Part shown: piece after piece, positions 15,627 to 21,114 of the stretch
Layout of the letters: each line of letters starts with the position of its first letter
How positions within the stretch are numbered: position 1 is the first letter of the stretch
From: Microbacteriaceae bacterium
Lineage (GTDB): Bacteria; Actinomycetota; Actinomycetes; Actinomycetales; Microbacteriaceae
DNA length: 21,114 nucleotides
Assembly: GCA_025463615.1 (NCBI GenBank)
Contig: JAODAU010000032.1
Span: forward strand, 1-21,114
Direction: 5' to 3'
The notes under the pieces: model-generated
What the model was told of the DNA's origin: nothing
Seen by the model: only the letters and a program-made list of their open reading frames with translations
The model's database searches: none
Position numbers and translations under genes: made by a program

Positions 15627-16454
15627 CTATTCGAGACCGGTTCCGGCGACCCCGCGCGCGAACCATTTCTGGAACGCGACGAAGACGATGAGCACGGGGA
15701 TCATGGAGATCACGGCGGCGGCGAAGCCCACCGACGGGGAGATGTTGGTGAACTGCGAGCCCGCCAGCGGCGCGAGCGCGATGGTGAGCACGCGCGTCTC
15801 CGGCCCGGGCGCCGCGATGAGGGGCCAGATGTAGAGGTTCCAGGCGGTGAGGAAGGTGACCACCGAGTAGGCCGCGATGATCGGGCGGGCCAGCGGGAGG
15901 GCGATCCTGAAGAAGGTCTGGAACCATCCCGCGCCGTCGATCCGTGCCGCCTCGATCAGCCCGTCCGGCAGCGTCGCGAAGAAGTTGCGGAACAGCAGCA
16001 CCCCCACCGACGCCTGGCCGGCGACCGGCAGGATGAGCCCGACGAAGGTGCCGACGATGCCCAGCTGGAAGGTCACGACGAACGTCGGGATCAGGATGAG
16101 GTTGGTCGGCATGAAGATCGGCACGATGAAGAGCGCGAAGATCACCTTCGACCCGCGGAACTTGATCTTCGACAGCGCGAACCCGGCCGGCAGGCAGATG
16201 ATCAGCTGGATCGCCAGCACCCCGATCACGAAGATGAAGGTGTTGACCACCGTGCGCGGGGTGAGGTACTTCCACGCCTCGACGAAGTTGTTCCAGATCG
16301 GCTCGGTGGGGAAGAGACGCGGCGGGTACTGCACGATGTCGTGGAACGACATCAGCGAACCCGAGAGCAGGTACAGCATCGGGAAGGCGATCACCAGGCC
16401 GAGCAGGATGATGGTCGTGTAGCGGCCGACCCGCAGGCGTTTGAGGGTTCTCAT
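15627..16454 (-). CDS. Carbohydrate ABC transporter permease (MalG type)
   Basis: This encodes 275 residues with about six membrane helices, of the CUT1 MalG/UgpE type. The cytoplasmic EAA loop appears as DGLIEAARIDGAGWFQTFFRIALPLARP (about 187-214), which contacts the ATPase. The first helix is followed by a large extracytoplasmic loop (SGSLMSFHDIVQYPPRLFPTEP). The C-terminus is FQKWFARGVAGTGLE, with the typical RG..AG.. ending of this family. The ATG overlaps the stop of the partner permease by 4 bp (ATGA). It forms the membrane channel with the gene at 16451-17395 and delivers a rhamnose-containing sugar to the GH78 enzyme encoded next. Confidence 0.95.
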   Translation of the reverse strand: MRTLKRLRVGRYTTIILLGLVIAFPMLYLLSGSLMSFHDIVQYPPRLFPTEPIWNNFVEAWKYLTPRTVVNTFIFVIGVLAIQLIICLPAGFALSKIKFRGSKVIFALFIVPIFMPTNLILIPTFVVTFQLGIVGTFVGLILPVAGQASVGVLLFRNFFATLPDGLIEAARIDGAGWFQTFFRIALPLARPIIAAYSVVTFLTAWNLYIWPLIAAPGPETRVLTIALAPLAGSQFTNISPSVGFAAAVISMIPVLIVFVAFQKWFARGVAGTGLE

Positions 16455-17395
16455 CGGTTGATCCTCCTGATGATGACCTGGCCGACACCGACGATCGCGA
16501 CGATGACGATCAGCTGCAGCACGGAGAGCGCGCTGGCGTAGCCGACATCCTGGTTCACGAAGGCCTGCTGGTAGGCGTAGAGGCTGAGGCCGCGGGAGGC
16601 CCCGAGCGGGCCGCCGTTGGTCATGATGAGCGAGACGTCGAGCGAGCTCGACACGAAGTTGATGATCTGCAGCACCGCGACGACGAAGGTGGTGCCGGCG
16701 ACGTTCGGCCAGGTCATCGACCAGAGCACGCGCCACGGGCCCGCGCCGTCGAGGGCGGCCGCGTCGTAGATGTCGGCGGGCACGCGCTGCAGGCCCGAGA
16801 GATACAGGATGATCACGATCGGCAGCGCCAGCCAGATCATCATGAGCACGAGGGCGGGCACGGCCAGGGTCTGGCTGTGCAGCACGTCGGGCGGCGCGAT
16901 GCCGAACGCCTTGAGCGCGGTCGCGATCGGGCCCTGCCGCGGGTCGTAGATGAAGGTCCAGAGCACCGCCGAGACCGCCACCGAGAGCACGACCGGCACA
17001 AAGTAGAGCACCCGCAGCACGCCCACGCCGGGCATGTTGACGTTGATGATGACCGCGAGCACGAATCCCAGGAGGATCGTGGGGATCACGCCGAGGAGCA
17101 CGAACAGCAGGGTCACTCCGAGCGAACCCCAGGCGGCGGGATCCCCGACGAGCTTGGCGAAGTTCGCCAGGCCGTTGAAGACCGGTGCGTCGAAGAAGTT
17201 CCACTGGAAGAAGCTCAGCGCGAACCCGGCGACCGTCGGGATGACGATGAAGATGATGAAGAGGATGAGCGCCGGCGCCAGCAGCACCCAGGCCGACGCG
17301 GTGTCGGCCCTGGAGTACTTCGGGCGCTTGCGTGGAGCTGACCGGGGGTGCCGGCGCTCAGCGCCGGCACCCCTCTTGGTCTCGAGGGTGGTCAA
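16451..17395 (-). CDS. Carbohydrate ABC transporter permease (MalF type)
   Basis: This encodes 314 residues with about six membrane helices, of the CUT1 MalF/UgpA type. The basic cytoplasmic N-terminus (residues 1-30) precedes TM1 (WVLLAPALILFIIFIVIP). The EAA loop reads VPADIYDAAALDGAGPWRVLWSMTWP. The only usable start before TM1 is TTG at 17395, 7 bp after the binding-protein stop. No clear ribosome binding site is visible, so initiation probably depends on coupling. A perfect 13-bp hairpin (17345-17373) lies within codons 8-17, which may limit expression relative to the binding protein. The partner permease follows with an ATGA overlap. No ATPase gene is present in the window. Confidence 0.93.
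   Translation of the reverse strand: MTTLETKRGAGAERRHPRSAPRKRPKYSRADTASAWVLLAPALILFIIFIVIPTVAGFALSFFQWNFFDAPVFNGLANFAKLVGDPAAWGSLGVTLLFVLLGVIPTILLGFVLAVIINVNMPGVGVLRVLYFVPVVLSVAVSAVLWTFIYDPRQGPIATALKAFGIAPPDVLHSQTLAVPALVLMMIWLALPIVIILYLSGLQRVPADIYDAAALDGAGPWRVLWSMTWPNVAGTTFVVAVLQIINFVSSSLDVSLIMTNGGPLGASRGLSLYAYQQAFVNQDVGYASALSVLQLIVIVAIVGVGQVIIRRINR
17345..17373 (-). promoter_or_regulatory. Strong intragenic hairpin at the start of the first permease gene
   Basis: Two perfect 13-bp arms (17345-17357 and 17361-17373) with a 3-nt loop lie within codons 8-17 of the permease. There is no T-run, so it is not a standard terminator. It may stabilise the upstream binding-protein transcript or damp permease translation. 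Confidence 0.5.
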
Positions 17396-17402
17396 AGTAC
17401 CG

Positions 17403-18701
17403 CTACTTCAACAGCCCGTTGAGCTGGTCCTGCGCCTCGGTGTACGCCTGCTTCACGGTCTCGCCCTTCAGGAGCACCTTCTGCAGCGCGTCCTGCAGCG
17501 CGGGCACGACCTTCGGCTGCACGGCATCCGGGATCGTGTTGGGCAGCACGGCCTTGCCGACCGAGTACTTCACGGTGTCGACGAAGCTCTTCGGCACCGG
17601 GGGCGCCTCGGTGAGCCATGCGCCCTTGGAGATGCCCTCCGAGGTGGCCGGGATCACGCCGTCGGGCTGGGCCGCCTTCATTCCGCCGTTGGTCGAGTAG
17701 AACCACGACATGAACTGGTAGGCGCCCTCCTTGTTGTCCGACTTCGCGCTGATCGACAGCGAGTACGAGCCACCACCGGTGGTCGGCTTTCCGTTCTGGG
17801 TCGGGAACGGCAGGAGGTCCCAGTCGTCCTTGACCGTCGCGCGCCAGTTGGCGACGCCGGCCGTGGAGCCGGTGGTCATCGCGACCTGGCCGCTGGCGAA
17901 GAAGTTCTGGCCCTTCTGGGCGAGCGAGTACGGCGAGCCGAAGTTCTGCGTGTACGGAGCCAGCAGCTGAGTCCACGCCTTGATTCCGTCGTCGTTCGCG
18001 AAGATGAACTTCTTCGTGCTCGGGTCGTAGAGGTTGCTTCCGTAGGCCTTCAGCGTCGGGTAGAACGTGAAGAGCGCGCTGCCGTCGCCGATGGGGGTCT
18101 GGAGGCCGTAGACCGAGCCGCCCGAGGCATCCGTGATCTGCTTGGCGGCCTTGTACATGTCGTCCAGCGTCCAGTCCTTAGTGGGTACCGGCACGTTGTA
18201 CTTCTTGAACAGGGTCTCGTTGATGCCGACCACGCCGGTGTCCGCGCTCACCGGGATGCCGGTGATCGTGTTGCCGACCTTGTACTGGTCGAGGAAGTTG
18301 GTCTCGAAGCTCGAGCCCTTCAGCCCGTCGTGACCCGAGTCCAGCCACGGCTTGATGTCGTAGAGCAGGTGGCTCGCGTTGAGCGTCTGGTTGAGCGTGT
18401 CGTAGTTGAAGATGATGTCGGGAAGCGCCTTGCTGAGGCCCTGGGTGACGAGCTGCTGGATGTAGTCGGCCTGCACGTCGGGGACGGCCTTGACCGTCAC
18501 CTTGAAGCCCTTGTGGGTCTTCTCGAAGTCCTTCGCGTAGCGCTCGAACTGGGGGACGAGACCGGAGTTCATTCCGATCAGGATGTTCTTGCCTGCTGTG
18601 TCGGTGCCCGAGCTGCTGCTGCAGGCTGCGAGGCCGGTCGCGACGAGCGCGATGGCGCCCAGTGCCGCAATGCGCCGGACGAGCCCTTTCTTGTTGACCA
18701 C
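17403..18701 (-). CDS. Sugar-binding lipoprotein of the rhamnoside ABC transporter
   Basis: This encodes 432 residues. It has a lipoprotein signal peptide: basic start VNKKGLVRR, hydrophobic core, and lipobox LAAC with Cys27 followed by SSSSGTD. The mature part is a cluster-1 extracellular solute-binding protein (MalE-like), with motifs such as LPDIIFNYD, GIPVSADTGVVGINETLFKKYN, FFASGQVAMTTGS and GAYQFMSWFYS. The GTG at 18701 has AGGAGG 9 nt upstream. It is tethered outside the membrane and hands a rhamnose-containing glycan or glycoside to the two permeases. It is the first gene of the operon, behind a consensus-like promoter and a LacI-type operator. It is richer in Lys/Asn/Tyr codons ending in C or G than its neighbours, as expected for high expression. 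Confidence 0.95.
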   Translation of the reverse strand: MVNKKGLVRRIAALGAIALVATGLAACSSSSGTDTAGKNILIGMNSGLVPQFERYAKDFEKTHKGFKVTVKAVPDVQADYIQQLVTQGLSKALPDIIFNYDTLNQTLNASHLLYDIKPWLDSGHDGLKGSSFETNFLDQYKVGNTITGIPVSADTGVVGINETLFKKYNVPVPTKDWTLDDMYKAAKQITDASGGSVYGLQTPIGDGSALFTFYPTLKAYGSNLYDPSTKKFIFANDDGIKAWTQLLAPYTQNFGSPYSLAQKGQNFFASGQVAMTTGSTAGVANWRATVKDDWDLLPFPTQNGKPTTGGGSYSLSISAKSDNKEGAYQFMSWFYSTNGGMKAAQPDGVIPATSEGISKGAWLTEAPPVPKSFVDTVKYSVGKAVLPNTIPDAVQPKVVPALQDALQKVLLKGETVKQAYTEAQDQLNGLLK

Positions 18702-18742
18702 GATGTCAATCCTCCTACTGTTACGTCGTTGTAATTGTGGAT

Positions 18743-18781
18743 GGATCCGGTGCGGATCCCTCTCCCGGATCTCGCGATCCG
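18743..18781 (-). promoter_or_regulatory. Two hairpins in the leader of the transporter mRNA
   Basis: On the leftward transcript, CGGATC-GCGA-GATCCG (18781-18766, a GNRA-type tetraloop) is followed by GGATCCG-CAC-CGGATCC (18759-18743). Both stems are perfect. They lie between the predicted transcription start and the ribosome binding site, and may protect the 5' end of the mRNA. Confidence 0.45.
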
Positions 18782-18795
18782 AGCGGTGCAAGGAC

Positions 18796-18815
18796 AATCT
18801 GATACGTTTCAGATT
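18796..18815. promoter_or_regulatory. LacI-type operator before the transporter-rhamnosidase-LacI operon
   Basis: AATCTGATACGTTTCAGATT is a 20-bp palindrome with a central CG and 9 of 10 positions paired. Read leftward its core is CTGAAACGTATCAG, sharing the CTGAAA half-site with 8779-8792. It starts 6 bp after the -10 box, over the expected transcription start. It should be bound by the LacI protein encoded last in the operon. Confidence 0.75.
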
Positions 18816-18821
18816 GAGCCA

Positions 18822-18850
18822 ACTATCGCAGTGCTCCTTTCTCCTGTCAA
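18822..18850 (-). promoter_or_regulatory. Promoter of the transporter operon
   Basis: Leftward, perfect TTGACA (18850-18845), a 17-bp spacer and GATAGT (18827-18822) form a strong SigA-type promoter. The predicted start is near 18815, giving a leader of about 114 nt before the GTG at 18701. Confidence 0.75.
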
Positions 18851-18864
18851 GGGGTTTGCGCGGG

Positions 18865-20283
18865 TCAGATCTCGACGCCGATGTACTTGCTCTCGAGGAA
18901 CTCGTGGATGCCGGCGAAGCCGCCCTCGCGCCCGAGTCCGCTCTGCTTGTACCCGCCGAACGGCGCCGCCGGGTCGGAGATGACGCCGCGGTTGATCGCG
19001 ACCATGCCCGACTGGATGCGCTTCGAGACGCGCATGGCGCGCGCGAGGTCGCCCGAGAAGACATACGAGATGAGGCCGAACTCGGAGGCGTTCGCCAGGG
19101 CGACGGCCTCGTCATCCGAGTCCACGGCGACGACCGGCGCGACCGGGCCGAAGATCTCCTGGTCGAGGATCGGGTTGTCGCTCGCCATCGTCAGCACCGT
19201 CGGGGGGTAGAACGCCCCCGGTCCTTCCGGCTTCTCGCCGCCGATGAGCAGGGTCGCCCCGCTCGCGACGGAGGCGTCGACGAGCCCGGCGATCTTGTCG
19301 CGCTCGCCCACCGAGACGCTCGCGCCGAGCCCGGCGCCCTCGGTCAGGCCGGGCGCCATCACGATCGCGCCCATCGCCTTCGTGAGCCGCGCCGAGAATT
19401 CGTCGGCGATCGACCGCGACACGTAGAAGCGGTTGGCCGCGGTGCACGCGGCCCCGCCGTTGCGCAGCTTGGCCACCATCGCGCCCGCGATGGCCTCGTC
19501 GAGGTCGGCGTCGTCGAGCACGACGAACGGCGCGTTGCCGCCGAGCTCCATGGAGGTGCGGATGACCCGGTCCGCCGCCTGCTTGAGCAGCAGCCTGCCC
19601 ACCTCGGTTGAGCCCGTGAATGAAAGGTTTCGGATTCGGGGGTCGCGCAGCATCCGCGAGACGGCCGGGCCGGCCGGGGACGGGGTCACCACGGTGACCA
19701 CTCCGTCGGGCACGCCGGCCCTGTGCAGCAGGTCCACGATGGCGAGGGTGGTGAGCGGCGTCTCCATGGCGGGCTTGATCACCACGGTGCATCCTGCGGC
19801 GATCGCGGGGCCGATCTTGCGCGTGGCCATGGCCGCCGGGAAGTTCCACGGCGTGATGAGCAGCGAGACGCCGACCGGCTCGTGGGTCACCACGATGGTC
19901 TTGTCGCCCGAGGGGGCGAGCCGGAAGTCGCCCGAGACGCGCACGGCCTCCTCGGAGAACCAGCGGAAGAACTCGGCCGCGTAGGCGACCTCCGCGCGCG
20001 CGTCGGCGAGGATCTTGCCGTTCTCGCGCGACACGAGCCGGGCGAGCTGCTCGGATTCCTCGACCATCAGCTCGTACGCGGTGCGCAGCATCTCGGCCCG
20101 CACCCTCGGCGCGAGGCGAGCGAACGGCTCGAACGCACGCGCGGCGGTGTCGACGGCCGCGTCGCAGTCCGCCTCGCTGGAGATCGGGATGCTGTCGACC
20201 ACGGAGCCGTCGCTCGGGTCGATCACGTCGTGGAGGTCGCCGGTGGCTCTGTGGCCGGTGCGGGCGGTGGTCGTCATGCTCAT
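18865..20283 (-). CDS. NAD(P)-dependent aldehyde dehydrogenase (succinate-semialdehyde / lactaldehyde type)
   Basis: This encodes a 472-residue aldehyde dehydrogenase with all key residues at standard spacing: Asn147 (TPWNFP), Lys170 (VIKPAMETP), Glu246 (MELGGN) and nucleophile Cys280 (GGAACTAANRF). The FTGSTEVG motif is at 222-229. The C-terminus APFGGYKQSGLGREGG...EFLESKYIG is typical of the GabD/AldA group. The ATG at 20283 overlaps the stop of the FAH gene by 4 bp, with AGGAG 5 nt upstream. In a rhamnose locus a role as L-lactaldehyde dehydrogenase is plausible, but the pathway variant with an FAH hydrolase releases lactate directly. Another semialdehyde substrate is therefore possible. 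Confidence 0.94.
   Translation of the reverse strand: MSMTTTARTGHRATGDLHDVIDPSDGSVVDSIPISSEADCDAAVDTAARAFEPFARLAPRVRAEMLRTAYELMVEESEQLARLVSRENGKILADARAEVAYAAEFFRWFSEEAVRVSGDFRLAPSGDKTIVVTHEPVGVSLLITPWNFPAAMATRKIGPAIAAGCTVVIKPAMETPLTTLAIVDLLHRAGVPDGVVTVVTPSPAGPAVSRMLRDPRIRNLSFTGSTEVGRLLLKQAADRVIRTSMELGGNAPFVVLDDADLDEAIAGAMVAKLRNGGAACTAANRFYVSRSIADEFSARLTKAMGAIVMAPGLTEGAGLGASVSVGERDKIAGLVDASVASGATLLIGGEKPEGPGAFYPPTVLTMASDNPILDQEIFGPVAPVVAVDSDDEAVALANASEFGLISYVFSGDLARAMRVSKRIQSGMVAINRGVISDPAAPFGGYKQSGLGREGGFAGIHEFLESKYIGVEI
19621..19631. promoter_or_regulatory. Possible intragenic auxiliary LacI operator
   Basis: TGAAAGGTTTC matches 11 contiguous bases of the operator at 8779-8792, inside the aldehyde dehydrogenase gene about 0.8 kb from the operator at 18796. 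In the coding direction it uses the uncommon codons CTT and TCA. It could be an auxiliary site or chance. Confidence 0.25.
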
Positions 20284-21114
20284 TGCTTCTCCTGGTGTCG
20301 TGAGGGGACCACGCGATTGCGCAGCGTGCCGATGCGCTCGACGGTGAGTTCGACGAGGTCGCCGGCGGCGAGGGTGCGGCCCTGCTCGGCGCCGGACCCG
20401 TCGCCGACGGTGCCCGATCCGAAGACCTCGCCCACCCGCACGATCTCGTCGCGTGAGGCGTAGGCGATCAGTTGCTCGAAGCGCCAGTGCATGTCGGCGC
20501 TGGAGCCGTCGGTCCACTGCTCGCCGTTGACGGTCGCGGTCATCGCGAGCGAGTACGGGTCGCCGAGCTCGTCGGCCGTGACGACGACCGGGCCGAGCAC
20601 GTGCGCGGCGATGAAGTCCTTGCCCTTGGCCGGGCCGAGCCCGACCGTCATCTCGGCCGCCTGGATCACGCGGGCCGAGAAGTCGTCGTAGATCGTGTAC
20701 CCGAAGATGTGCGAGAGGGCCTCGGACTCGGAGATGTCGACGCCGGCCGTTCCGATGATGGCGGCGAACTCGAACTCGAGGTCGAGCGCCTGCTCGTACG
20801 ACGGGATCGCGACATCCTCTTCGTGGGCGCCGATCGCCGAGGGGTTGCCCTTGTAGTAGACCGGCCTGCGGTACCACTCCTCCGGGATCTCGCGCCCGAG
20901 CTTGGGGAACACGTTGAGCAGGTGCTTCTCGAACGCCATGAAGTCGCGCAGCAGCGGGGGCGCGGTGATAGCGGGCAGGTGCCGAATCCGATCGGTGCGG
21001 TAACGGATGCGGGCGCCGACGGCATCCGTCTCCCAGCCGCGCTCGAGCGTCGCCTGCATGGCCTGCTCGGCCAGGTCGCGCGAACGCGCCCCACCCTCGA
21101 TCACGCCGAGGAGC
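20280..21114 (-). CDS. Fumarylacetoacetate hydrolase (FAH) family protein, 5' end outside window
   Basis: The frame is open from the right window edge to a TGA at 20280, with 277 residues visible. The start codon is probably beyond 21114, since the visible part begins inside the family's N-terminal region (LLGVIEGGARSRD). Family features are PPLLRDFMAFEKH, PVYYKGNPSAIGAHEEDV, the metal-binding LDLEFEFAAIIG (the E-x-E pair) and GYTIYDDFSAR (the metal Asp), then KGKDF. These enzymes hydrolyse or decarboxylate diketo acids. In this context it could cleave 2,4-diketo-3-deoxy-L-rhamnonate to pyruvate and L-lactate, the reaction known from the Sphingomonas oxidative rhamnose route. An aromatic-degradation substrate such as fumarylpyruvate cannot be excluded. 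It is translationally coupled to the aldehyde dehydrogenase. Confidence 0.9.
   Translation of the reverse strand, partial: LLGVIEGGARSRDLAEQAMQATLERGWETDAVGARIRYRTDRIRHLPAITAPPLLRDFMAFEKHLLNVFPKLGREIPEEWYRRPVYYKGNPSAIGAHEEDVAIPSYEQALDLEFEFAAIIGTAGVDISESEALSHIFGYTIYDDFSARVIQAAEMTVGLGPAKGKDFIAAHVLGPVVVTADELGDPYSLAMTATVNGEQWTDGSSADMHWRFEQLIAYASRDEIVRVGEVFGSGTVGDGSGAEQGRTLAAGDLVELTVERIGTLRNRVVPSRHQEKQ

Noticed and set aside
17034..18734. 566-codon rightward open frame across the permease and binding-protein genes
   Set aside because: It spans two recognisable leftward genes and their junction and has shadow-type composition.

Overview
The window is high-GC DNA (about 70 %), densely packed, with GTG/TTG starts and many 4-bp ATGA/GTGA gene overlaps. 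This suggests an actinobacterium. The hexamer pair GGATGC/GCATCC is strikingly frequent, a bias I associate with Microbacteriaceae (for example Leifsonia or Microbacterium relatives). That placement is inference, because no rRNA or other taxonomic marker is present. I see no tRNA, rRNA, CRISPR array, insertion sequence or phage gene.

Left part (1-8716) holds general accessory genes. A large LuxR/MalT-type ATPase regulator runs leftward off the window edge (1-1802). It is divergent from a two-gene unit of a six-TM membrane protein and an alpha/beta hydrolase (1896-3238). A leftward unit of an EmrB/QacA-type drug exporter and a TetR regulator (5271-3260) follows, with a good promoter and inverted-repeat operator in front. 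Next come a small uncharacterised actinobacterial-type protein (5342-5923) and a second TetR gene, divergent from an aldo/keto reductase with a perfect inverted repeat between them. msrA and a DHFR/RibD-like reductase are convergent on a strong hairpin.

Right part (8746-21114) is one catabolic locus, apparently for L-rhamnose or rhamnosides. The rightward operon encodes an L-rhamnonate-dehydratase-like enolase enzyme, a Gfo/Idh/MocA oxidoreductase and an SDR. The leftward operon encodes a sugar-binding lipoprotein, two ABC permeases, an intracellular GH78 alpha-L-rhamnosidase and a LacI repressor. The two operons converge on a 29-bp-stem terminator at 11888-11958. Upstream of the transporter lies a leftward pair, an FAH-family hydrolase (cut by the window edge) and an aldehyde dehydrogenase. 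Both operon promoters carry the same LacI-type palindrome (CTGAAA-N2-TTTCAG and CTGAAA-CG-TATCAG) at the predicted transcription start.

Proposed working model (inference): a rhamnosylated compound is imported by the CUT1-type transporter, using an ATPase encoded elsewhere, and is cleaved inside the cell by the GH78 enzyme. Rhamnose is then oxidised without phosphorylation: dehydrogenase, L-rhamnonate, dehydration to 2-keto-3-deoxy-L-rhamnonate, a second oxidation by the SDR or Gfo/Idh enzyme, and cleavage by the FAH hydrolase to pyruvate and lactate. The co-encoded aldehyde dehydrogenase would suit a lactaldehyde-forming branch. The LacI protein would be the local repressor. No rhamnonolactonase, keto-deoxy aldolase or classical rhaABD gene is visible here.
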